Origin: an uncultured Chromatiaceae bacterium | GTDB lineage: Bacteria > Pseudomonadota > Gammaproteobacteria > Enterobacterales > Alteromonadaceae | Assembly (NCBI GenBank): GCA_946482325.1 | Contig: CAMLRA010000103.1 | Span: 1 to 14,112 of the forward strand | DNA: 14,112 nucleotides | Direction: 5' to 3' | Part shown: positions 6,530 through 13,342 of the stretch, piece after piece | Numbering within the stretch: position 1 is the stretch's first letter | Layout: each line of letters begins with the position of its first letter | Translations under genes and position numbers: made by a program | The notes under the pieces: model-generated | Database searches by the model: none | The model's input: only the letters and a program-made list of their open reading frames with translations | What the model was told of the DNA's origin: nothing

Positions 6530-7762
6530 TCAGGAATTTTTGCTCTGTGTCAGCACGGCACTGCTGTGCGCCCGGGAACTAATCAGCAGCGCAACACTGA
6601 CCAGCAGCAACCAGCCAAGCGCCGGCCAGGTCGCAGCTGCACCAAACCAATAGACGGCCAGCAGTACCAACCACAGATTTTTACCGCACTCAAGTCCTGC
6701 GGCCTGGCGGCGTTGTTGCTGGTAATAACCGAGGCAAAATAAGCAGAACAGAATGACGGCAGCGCCTGCCCAGATAGTGGCAACACTGAAACCAGCAGCG
6801 CTTAACAGGAAATACAGCACTAAACCAATCAGCGTCAGATGTTGCAGGAACACATAAAGCTTTTGCGCACCGCTTAACGGCGTATCAAATTTGATCTGCT
6901 GATAGGGGTTATTGAATTTACTCGGGAACTGTTTGCGCACATCGGCCGGCCGCCAGCCGGTTTTGCTAAAAAACACTTTGAATTTGTCCGCAAAGGAGCC
7001 GGTGCGCCAGCTGTCTTTCACCAGCGCCCAATAGGTATCCAGATTGGCCCAAATAGGGTTCCAGCTTTGCAGCGGTTTGGTGATGCCAAAAATCACCGGT
7101 TCTTCCGGCAGTTCGTGCTGGAAAGTACCGAACCAGCGGTCCCACAGAATAAACACACCACCGTGGTTTTTGTTCATATACAGCGGGTTTTGCGCATGAT
7201 GCACGCGATGATTACTCGGCGTGACAAACACCGCTTCATACCAGTCCGGCATCCGGTTGATAAGGCGGGTATGCACCCAGAACTGATATACCAGATTCAA
7301 TGAGCCGACCGTCAACAGCACTATTGGTTCGATACCAATCAGCGCCAGCGGCAGATAAAAAATAAAACTGAAAAACCCGCCACTGGACTGGCGCAGCGCC
7401 GTGCTGAGGTTGTATTCCTCACTTTGGTGATGCACCACATGACCGGCCCAGAACAGGTTAATTTCATGGCTGATGCGGTGAAACCAGTAGTAGCAGAAGT
7501 CATAAGCGACAAAGGCAAACAGATAAACCCACAGCGCTTCAGTGCCCAGGCTCCAGGGTGCCAAATGCTGAAAAATCAGCACATAAACACTGAATTGCAG
7601 CGTTTTATAAGCCAGTCCCATCACCTGGCTCATCATGCCGAGGTTCAGCGAATTAATCGCGTCGTTAAAACGATAGGTTTGTTTTTGCGCCCGCCAGTCT
7701 AAGTAAAGTTCCAGCAGAATGAGGGATAAAAATAACGGAATGGCGAACAGGATAATATTCAT
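6530..7762 (-). CDS. Fatty acid hydroxylase-superfamily membrane enzyme, alkylglycerol monooxygenase-like
   Basis: A 410-residue integral-membrane protein with the eight-histidine di-iron pattern of the sterol desaturase/fatty acid hydroxylase superfamily. The clusters are HRISH (95-99), HVVHH (108-112) and HRVHH (185-189), with further His at 164 and 200. The context WAGHVVHHQSEEYNLSTALRQ resembles animal alkylglycerol monooxygenase (AGMO/TMEM195), which splits the ether bond of alkylglycerols. Bacterial relatives are mostly uncharacterised, so ether-lipid or sterol oxidation is inference. Helices lie at about 3-21, 43-65, 76-93 and 132-163. A soluble stretch (about 210-315) follows the His core, and the C-terminal third (about 318-400) has three or four more helices, a topology also AGMO-like. 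The start has no strong ribosome site. The receptor gene follows 100 bp downstream without an intervening terminator, so co-transcription is possible. Confidence 0.88.
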   Translation of the reverse strand: MNIILFAIPLFLSLILLELYLDWRAQKQTYRFNDAINSLNLGMMSQVMGLAYKTLQFSVYVLIFQHLAPWSLGTEALWVYLFAFVAYDFCYYWFHRISHEINLFWAGHVVHHQSEEYNLSTALRQSSGGFFSFIFYLPLALIGIEPIVLLTVGSLNLVYQFWVHTRLINRMPDWYEAVFVTPSNHRVHHAQNPLYMNKNHGGVFILWDRWFGTFQHELPEEPVIFGITKPLQSWNPIWANLDTYWALVKDSWRTGSFADKFKVFFSKTGWRPADVRKQFPSKFNNPYQQIKFDTPLSGAQKLYVFLQHLTLIGLVLYFLLSAAGFSVATIWAGAAVILFCLFCLGYYQQQRRQAAGLECGKNLWLVLLAVYWFGAAATWPALGWLLLVSVALLISSRAHSSAVLTQSKNS

Positions 7763-8069
7763 AGGATGCTTTTTAGTTATATGTTTAGATCCAAAATGCT
7801 CAGACCAGACTAGCCAGACCTCCGACGACTGTCCAGCCCTGAAAACGCAGATCCTATGAATTTTTTTTCGCTGCTTTTTCTGCTAGAAATTGAATTTTCC
7901 CTGCATATAAACGCACACTCGTGACAAATCTAAATCAGTTAAGATGCATGTATTAAGGCCTGCAGCGCCATCGTGACCTCGACCTGCATTGGTTTGTTGT
8001 TGGATCTCATCTGGCGAAGTTGCCGTTGCAAATATTGCTCAGCCGATAGCTTTTGCCCGAAACGCTGGC
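7763..8069. other. Intergenic region between the AGMO-like and DUF1398 genes
   Basis: This 307-bp stretch has no well supported gene. It contains an 11-base perfect inverted repeat (ATTCATAGGAT at 7757-7767, overlapping the AGMO-like start codon, and ATCCTATGAAT at 7851-7861), a T-run at 7861-7868, and AT-rich DNA near 7880-7950 that could carry the AGMO-like promoter. I could not pick a convincing -35/-10 pair there. On the minus strand a 52-codon stretch without stops (7939-8097), lacking an early ATG, runs out of the end of the DUF1398 gene. No terminator for the MarR/DUF1398 operon is visible. Confidence 0.5.
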
Positions 8070-8477
8070 TTAATCCGGAAAGCGTTCGATATGCACTTCA
8101 CCACGCCGGCCAAAATAGCTGACATGGCGGCCTGCTATCCAGACGGTGTAACCGATACAACCAGCCTGTTGCGACAGCTGTTTAAACTGCGGATACATTA
8201 CATTGCCTTGCTGTGCCCCGCGGATAGCTTCACGCAGTGCGTCCACGCTGAAGGTTTCGGCAATGCCCTGCTCAGGCCTGCTGAAATCCATATCAAAAGT
8301 CGCGCCATTTGGCAGGTAATAAGTCGCGCGCCCGGCCCGGTAATCGACCTGATAGGCCTCAACCCCGGCACTGATGAGTTGGCCAATCACCTGACCAAAA
8401 TGGATGCTGCCGTTGTTCGACGCAGCAAAAGTTGATTGGATCAGCGCCCGGCAACTTTCGTTGAGTGCTTGTGTCAT
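8070..8477 (-). CDS. DUF1398-family protein (YbcV-like)
   Basis: A 135-residue soluble protein with the features I associate with DUF1398, the family of E. coli YbcV, sometimes annotated 'phage envelope protein' on thin grounds. Visible elements are HFGQVIGQLISAGVEAYQVD (26-45), RATYYLPNG (50-58), and the C-terminal block GCIGYTVWIAGRHVSYFGR with the ending EVHIERFPD. Nearly the whole protein length is this one domain. Its biochemical role is unknown to me, and the phage label should not be taken as function. A good ribosome site, AGAGGT, lies six bases before the ATG. It is the second gene of a two-gene operon, 24 bp after the MarR gene, so it is probably the regulated target or partner of that repressor. 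Confidence 0.82.
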   Translation of the reverse strand: MTQALNESCRALIQSTFAASNNGSIHFGQVIGQLISAGVEAYQVDYRAGRATYYLPNGATFDMDFSRPEQGIAETFSVDALREAIRGAQQGNVMYPQFKQLSQQAGCIGYTVWIAGRHVSYFGRRGEVHIERFPD

Positions 8478-8501
8478 TAATTACCTCTTTTTTAAATAAA
8501 A

Positions 8502-8966
8502 TCAGTTGGTTGGAATTTCAGTTAGCTGATGATGCAACACCAGCGCCTGCATACTCTGCAGCAGCATTTGCTGCTCGGCCTGGGGCAGGTGACCAAAAAA
8601 ATGGGCATCATTGGCATCAGCCAACGCAGCCAACACCGGCACCAGCGCCGCGCCTGAAGGCGTCAGCAGCAGATTTTGCTCGCGGGCTTTCCCCTCGGCG
8701 AGCTGGCGCACTGCATAGCCTTTTTCTTCCAGCCGGCTCATCACTTTGGAGGCCGCGCCTTTGGTCATCCCCAATGCTTCAATCAGCGCGGCAAAACTGG
8801 TGCTGGGTTGTTGCCACAAAGTGCGCAAAGCCACCCATTCGCTGAGGGTCACACCTTGTTCTTCTAAAGACTTCTGAAATCGCATCGAGACATGGTTAGA
8901 GACAAAGCGCAGCCAAAAACCGAGGTGCGCCTGGAGCGGAGCTGCTGTAGTTGTTGCTGTTTTCAT
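8502..8966 (-). CDS. MarR-family transcriptional regulator
   Basis: A 154-residue dimeric winged-helix DNA-binding protein. The pattern is typical: an N-terminal dimerisation helix (about 10-36), the TLSEWVALRTL helix (40-50), the helix-turn-helix (about 57-81, recognition helix in MTKGAASKVMSRLEEKG), a wing (about 84-102, with KAREQNLLLTPSG), and C-terminal dimerisation helices (about 105-148). It has no cysteine, so a thiol redox switch like OhrR is excluded; a small-molecule ligand is more likely. It is the first gene of an operon with the DUF1398 gene. Its promoter is overlapped by GGAAAC-type half-sites, which points to repression of its own operon. The ribosome site is weak (GGA about ten bases upstream). 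Confidence 0.93.
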   Translation of the reverse strand: MKTATTTAAPLQAHLGFWLRFVSNHVSMRFQKSLEEQGVTLSEWVALRTLWQQPSTSFAALIEALGMTKGAASKVMSRLEEKGYAVRQLAEGKAREQNLLLTPSGAALVPVLAALADANDAHFFGHLPQAEQQMLLQSMQALVLHHQLTEIPTN

Positions 8967-8976
8967 TATTAGGATT

Positions 8977-9013
8977 CCAAGGAAACTTAAACAAGTTTAG
9001 TTTCCCTGGAAAC
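8977..9013. promoter_or_regulatory. Probable MarR operator with three GGAAAC half-sites
   Basis: Half-sites occur at 8981-8986 (GGAAAC), 9000-9005 (GTTTCC) and 9008-9013 (GGAAAC). The first and second form a larger inverted repeat with 11-base arms (8977-8987 and 8999-9009, one mismatch) and an 11-base spacer. The second and third form a compact perfect palindrome GTTTCC-CT-GGAAAC. Inside the spacer is TAAAC-AA-GTTTA. The array covers the -10 box and most of the spacer of the operon promoter, so a bound dimer would block RNA polymerase. That the adjacent MarR protein is the binder is inference. Confidence 0.75.
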
Positions 9014-9022
9014 ATATGTCAA
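8994..9022 (-). promoter_or_regulatory. Sigma-70 promoter of the MarR/DUF1398 operon
   Basis: On the minus strand: a perfect -35 TTGACA (9017-9022), a 17-base spacer, and -10 TAAACT (8994-8999). The start of transcription would fall near 8987, giving a leader of about 20 bases before the MarR ATG at 8966. This is the clearest promoter in the window. Confidence 0.82.
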
Positions 9023-9095
9023 TGCTAAGGTCGGAATGGCTTCGCTGGCCTGCATCCGGAACAGCTGGAAAAGGCCAACCCGTCGAAAGTGCCGC

Positions 9096-9111
9096 TCACG
9101 GTTTGCCGTGA
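9096..9111 (-). other. Stem-loop spanning the GH10 stop codon
   Basis: TCACGG, loop CAAA, CCGTGA, a perfect six-base stem whose last three bases are the stop codon of the GH10 gene. No T-run follows on the minus strand, so it is not a canonical intrinsic terminator. It may protect the 3' end of the operon message or be incidental. I see no better terminator in the 73 bp before the MarR promoter. Confidence 0.35.
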
Positions 9112-10307
9112 CTTTCCGCCAGTTGCAGCAACGCAGCCACCACAGGTTTGGCTTGCTGTTGCCGGTCAAACAACAACGGATAGTCAGTACGGCCCAGCAT
9201 CGGGAAATTGTTCAGCCAACTTTCACCGTCATGCACGCCCCAAAAAGTCACGCGGCTGATACTGGCCTGATATTGTAAAAATAACCGGAACAAATCGATA
9301 TATCGCTGGCGGTGCTGTGCCGCTACTGCGGCTGGCAGCCCTGCTGCATAAGGGTTTAACTGTTGCTCCAGCGCCAGCTTGTGCGAAATCTCCGCACCAC
9401 CGGCCACTTGCTCTGGCCAGGGCAATACCGAGATATCGAGCTCAGTGATCATCACCTGAGTACCGGTCGCGGCAAAAGCGCGGATTGAGTCTTCCACTTC
9501 GCCCAGCGCCGGTGACAGCAGTCCGTAATGACCTTGCATACCAATACCGGCGACGCGGATGCCAGCGTCCTGCAGCTGCTTCACCAGCCGCAGCACGCCC
9601 TGGCGTTTTGCTGGTTTATACAGGTTAAAGTCGTTGTAATAGAGCTCTGTCGCGGGGTCGGCTTCCTGTGCCAACCGAAAGGCAGTCAGGATATAGTCAT
9701 CACCCAAAATTTGCCGCCATTCGCTGTTACGCAGGCTACCGTCTTCATTCAGCGCTTCGTTGACCACGTCCCAGCCTTTGATTTGGCCGCGATAGCGTCC
9801 CACAATGTTTTGAATATGCCGGCTCAACCGCTTTGTTAACAGGGCTTTGCTGGCCGGCTGACCGTCCGGACCAAGGAACACCCAGGCCGGCGTTTGTTGA
9901 TGCCAGAGCAAAGTATGCCCAATCACCACACTCCCCTGCGCTTTGGCCAGTTGCAGCAGCGCATCACTGCCGCTGAAATCAAACTGGCCTTCTTTGGGTT
10001 CGATATTTTCCCATTTCATTAAATTGGCGGCGGTAAGGCTATTAAAATGCTGTGCCAGTAAGGGCTGGATACTGCGCTCATCACCGCTGATTTGGGGCGC
10101 ATTCAGCGCAGTGCCGAGCAAAAAATAAGGCGCAAAGGCGTGACGCAGGCCTGCGGCAGTTGCTGGCTCCACGGCTATTTGCTGAGCTGGCGTTTGTGGC
10201 GCCGGCTCACCGGCACAACCACTCAGGCCAGCCAGCAATACAGCACCAAAGACGCCCCCCAATAAAGCGCGGGCGCAAAAAGTACGGGATAAAACACGCA
10301 GTTTCAT
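9096..10307 (-). CDS. GH10 endo-beta-1,4-xylanase, predicted lipoprotein
   Basis: A retaining endoxylanase that cuts the beta-1,4-xylan backbone. Residues 1-31 form a lipoprotein signal ending LSGC, with lipidation expected at Cys31; the next residue is Ala, so an outer-membrane location is expected. The GH10 barrel fills residues about 55-395: KWENIEP (98-104), GHTLLWHQQTPAW (130-142), the acid/base Glu184 in WDVVNEA, YYNDFN (223-228), the nucleophile Glu289 in ITELDIS, and the subsite tryptophans in FWGVHDGESW (355-364). There is no carbohydrate-binding module. AGGAG five bases before the ATG lies inside the end of the GH115 gene, and the ATG overlaps the GH115 stop (ATGA), so translation is probably coupled. 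A lipidated GH10 in an operon with debranching enzymes would fit work on imported or surface-bound oligosaccharides better than on bulk xylan. Confidence 0.95.
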   Translation of the reverse strand: MKLRVLSRTFCARALLGGVFGAVLLAGLSGCAGEPAPQTPAQQIAVEPATAAGLRHAFAPYFLLGTALNAPQISGDERSIQPLLAQHFNSLTAANLMKWENIEPKEGQFDFSGSDALLQLAKAQGSVVIGHTLLWHQQTPAWVFLGPDGQPASKALLTKRLSRHIQNIVGRYRGQIKGWDVVNEALNEDGSLRNSEWRQILGDDYILTAFRLAQEADPATELYYNDFNLYKPAKRQGVLRLVKQLQDAGIRVAGIGMQGHYGLLSPALGEVEDSIRAFAATGTQVMITELDISVLPWPEQVAGGAEISHKLALEQQLNPYAAGLPAAVAAQHRQRYIDLFRLFLQYQASISRVTFWGVHDGESWLNNFPMLGRTDYPLLFDRQQQAKPVVAALLQLAESHGKP

Positions 10308-13300
10308 TTGAACTCCTGTGACTGCAGGCGGCGACTCTGCACCGGCCCCAGATAACCCGGCTGTAAAGCGCCGGTATCAATAGTGATTTTTTGCAGTACC
10401 ACGGCCGGATCGACCAGATAAACCCTCAGTTGATGCAGACCAGGGCTGCCGACACGCAGGCGGTGCTGCAGGATGCGGATATTATCCAGCACCGACTGTT
10501 GCCAGAGTTTGTCGTTAAACCCGGTCATCAGGTCCAGCAGTTGCGGTGCTTCGTCATCCAGCGCCACGGCCAGCCGCACACCACGACCCGGCGTGATTTG
10601 CAATGCCGGTGACAGCTGAAGCTGCAGGTCAAATTCGCCGGCTTGCTGGAAATACAGCGGGAACTGCAGCTGTGGTGCTTGTTGAATGGCTGACGGACTG
10701 ATGTCGGCCAGACTTGTATCGACAAGAACATCCGCTGGTGTCACTGCCACCATACTGCCGGCCTGTTCGGCCATTAAAAACCGGCCAAGACCTGCTACCT
10801 GCTGCCAATAGCGTTCGGCTGTATTGCCAGTGACCAGCGCACTGCTGGCGTTGATGGCAATATAACCATCAGCGTCGGCAAAAGGCGCGGTAGCAGTCGA
10901 AGCCAAGGCAGCTTTCAGCGCCGGCGCTTGCGCCGCCGGGCTATCCTGCGCCGTCACTTTGACTTTGGCCCAGCCATAACCGGTGCCTTTGACCCAGACT
11001 TCGGCTTGATTGAGCCCTGGCTGGGTTTTGCGCCAGTCAATACTGACGCGAAGTGAATAGGATTTAGCCACCTCGCCTTGTTGTGCGCTGATCTGCAGCC
11101 AGTCGCCTGCAGCCTTAACGGCGCTTACCACCTTGGCGGAAAACAGAAAAGGCTCACTGCCTCGGTTAAAAATCTCAATGACCCGTTGTTGTGTACCGAG
11201 CCGGTCAAAGCGCGGCAGCACCAGGCTTTGCCCTAAATCATCACTTTGCGGCCAACTCGCAGCGGAGCCTTCAGCTGCCACGCCCATATCGGCCGGGGTG
11301 ATTGGCTGGTTGGTCAGTAGCACCGGCATCGTATTGGCTTCCGGATTACGCCAATACTGAAGGCCAATATGCGGCTGCGCCATCATCCGATCCCAGCGGC
11401 CCGGCTGGTCTGGTGCGGCGCCAAGCTGATGATATCGTGCCGTCAGTGCCGCATCGCGCGCAAACCAGCGCTTCACATCTGCCGCAGCGGTATTGGTTTC
11501 ACGCCGGCCTTGCGCGGCCCACAACTGATTACGCGCTGTTGCGTGATACACCTCAAACAGCGCCTGCGTGGCCTGCACCGGATGGTCGACCAGCTGAATA
11601 AAAGCATCGTGCTGATTTTGCGGCAGTTTGGCCAGTAATGCTGTCGAACGAGCGGCCAGATCTGCCAGTTCCCGGCTGACCCGCGCGGCTTCGGTATTGA
11701 CCAATAACGGATAACTCTGCGCCGTCATGGCTTCGGGCCGGCGCCGGCCGTTGTGGCGACTATAACCTTCTAATAAATAGGCGATTTCTTCGGCATGCTC
11801 GGGGTCAAACTGCTGCGCGGCAAAATCGCGGGCATAATGTTCGAGGTTGCCTGCAGTAAACTGCGTCGGGTTCCAGGCCATCCGCAGGAAAAAGTCGATC
11901 GGATACTCCATCGGTTTTAAATCACCGACATTGACTATCCAGATGCGGTTCGCCTGATAACGCCAGGCTAAATCCATTTGCTGCCAGATTTTGGCGATGG
12001 GTGTGGAGTTGATCCAGGTGTAAGAACGTGGCCCGCCAACATAATCAAAATGGTAATACACGCCGGCCCCGCCACTGCGGTTGCGTTCATCCGTAGTCGG
12101 TAGACGGCGTAAATGGCCGAAGTTATCATCGGACCAAAGCAAAGTCACGTCATCCGGCACCCGCATGCCGCGTTCGTAAAACCCCTGCACTTCTTTATAT
12201 AAAGCCCAGACTTGCGGCACTGTGCTGATGTCCCGTTCTTTAAAGGTTTCAGTCAGAATTTGCCGCTGATCGGCGACGATGCGCTCCAAAAGGCCGATAT
12301 TTTCGCCTTCACTCATCGGTTCATCTTCTTGCCCGCGCATGCCTAGCGTAAAGATGCTCTCCAAGTTTTTATGCCGCGTCGCCCCCTGTTGCCAGAACTG
12401 ATAAATGGCTTCGCGGTTTTTTGAATATTCCCACGGCCCTTTGCCATAGCGGTTCCATTCTTTGTCCGCCCGCAGCATCGGCTCGTGATGGCTGTTACTC
12501 ATCACAATGCCCATTTCGTCAGCGAGAATAGCGTTTTGCGGGTCATCATCGGCAAAAGCGTTATTCCACATCGCCGGCCAGAGGAAATTGGCTTTGAGCC
12601 GTAGCAGCAGCTCAAACACCTGCTGATAAAACTTGTGGTTATAGCCGCCGTATTTTTGCGTGACCCAGCTGGTTAATGCCGGGTATTCGTCATTGAGAAA
12701 AATGCCGCGGTATTTGACCATTGGCGCATCGACTTTCAGCGTGCCGGCTTTGATATACAGCGCCTTGCTGGTTTTCACCGGCACATCGGCCCACCAGACC
12801 CAGGGCGATACGCCGATCTGCTCCGCCAGGTCATAAACCCCAAAAATGGCGCCCCGTTTGTCACTACCGGCGATCACCAGCGCTCGGCTGATACCCGGCA
12901 GCGGCGCTTCAACCAAGCTGATTTGAAAAGCTTCCCAGCGGCCCTGGATGGCGCTGACATCAAGTTTGCCGCGCGTTACCAAATCTTTAAGCAGCGCCGA
13001 TTGGTCCAGACTGCCGATGATCAGCGCCAGATTTGAGCCCGCATCTGCGGTCACGCTGTGAAGAACCGGCAACTGCCGGCCTGTGGCTTTGTCGATGTCC
13101 TGCTGCAAAGTGGCGACGGCACGCTGCAATCCTTTGTGATCCTGCGGGTCCAGCAGAATTTGCGCCTGCTGCGTGTCACCGACCAGCACAAAATCAGCGG
13201 CGCTGGCTGGCTGCGTCAGGACATAAGGTGCAGCTGCAACTTCAGGCTCCACGGCAACTTCAGCCGAAGCGGCTAAAGCCAGACCGCCGCTGCACCACAG

Positions 13301-13342
13301 GTAAAACACCGCTGCAGCAAAGACAGGATGCCGCCACGGCAT
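10304..13342 (-). CDS. GH115 xylan alpha-1,2-glucuronidase
   Basis: A 1012-residue enzyme expected to remove (4-O-methyl)-D-glucuronic acid from internal or terminal xylose units of glucuronoxylan. Residues 1-25 are a signal peptide (hydrophobic stretch, then ALAASA). An N-terminal alpha/beta domain (about 45-195) ends in SPWVWWADVPVK. The catalytic barrel (about 205-500) carries the family patterns KYRGIFLNDEYP (210-221), LWPAMWNNAF, NSHHEPM (283-289), GMRGQEDEP (334-342), WALYKEVQ (379-386), LLWSDDNFGH (401-410) and WIVNVGDLKP; the acidic residues in these loops are the candidate catalytic groups. A helical region (about 500-640) and a C-terminal beta-sandwich (about 840-1005), ending in GYLGPVQSRRL, complete the usual architecture. 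The length is normal for the family. Its ATG shares one base with the GH43 stop (TGATG) and its own stop overlaps the GH10 start. Confidence 0.96.
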   Translation of the reverse strand: MPWRHPVFAAAVFYLWCSGGLALAASAEVAVEPEVAAAPYVLTQPASAADFVLVGDTQQAQILLDPQDHKGLQRAVATLQQDIDKATGRQLPVLHSVTADAGSNLALIIGSLDQSALLKDLVTRGKLDVSAIQGRWEAFQISLVEAPLPGISRALVIAGSDKRGAIFGVYDLAEQIGVSPWVWWADVPVKTSKALYIKAGTLKVDAPMVKYRGIFLNDEYPALTSWVTQKYGGYNHKFYQQVFELLLRLKANFLWPAMWNNAFADDDPQNAILADEMGIVMSNSHHEPMLRADKEWNRYGKGPWEYSKNREAIYQFWQQGATRHKNLESIFTLGMRGQEDEPMSEGENIGLLERIVADQRQILTETFKERDISTVPQVWALYKEVQGFYERGMRVPDDVTLLWSDDNFGHLRRLPTTDERNRSGGAGVYYHFDYVGGPRSYTWINSTPIAKIWQQMDLAWRYQANRIWIVNVGDLKPMEYPIDFFLRMAWNPTQFTAGNLEHYARDFAAQQFDPEHAEEIAYLLEGYSRHNGRRRPEAMTAQSYPLLVNTEAARVSRELADLAARSTALLAKLPQNQHDAFIQLVDHPVQATQALFEVYHATARNQLWAAQGRRETNTAAADVKRWFARDAALTARYHQLGAAPDQPGRWDRMMAQPHIGLQYWRNPEANTMPVLLTNQPITPADMGVAAEGSAASWPQSDDLGQSLVLPRFDRLGTQQRVIEIFNRGSEPFLFSAKVVSAVKAAGDWLQISAQQGEVAKSYSLRVSIDWRKTQPGLNQAEVWVKGTGYGWAKVKVTAQDSPAAQAPALKAALASTATAPFADADGYIAINASSALVTGNTAERYWQQVAGLGRFLMAEQAGSMVAVTPADVLVDTSLADISPSAIQQAPQLQFPLYFQQAGEFDLQLQLSPALQITPGRGVRLAVALDDEAPQLLDLMTGFNDKLWQQSVLDNIRILQHRLRVGSPGLHQLRVYLVDPAVVLQKITIDTGALQPGYLGPVQSRRLQSQEFK

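Noticed and set aside
8070..8477. DUF1398 gene as evidence of a prophage
   Set aside because: The phage label of the family is an old annotation. No integrase, capsid, lysis or attachment-site features are present, and the gene sits in a MarR operon.
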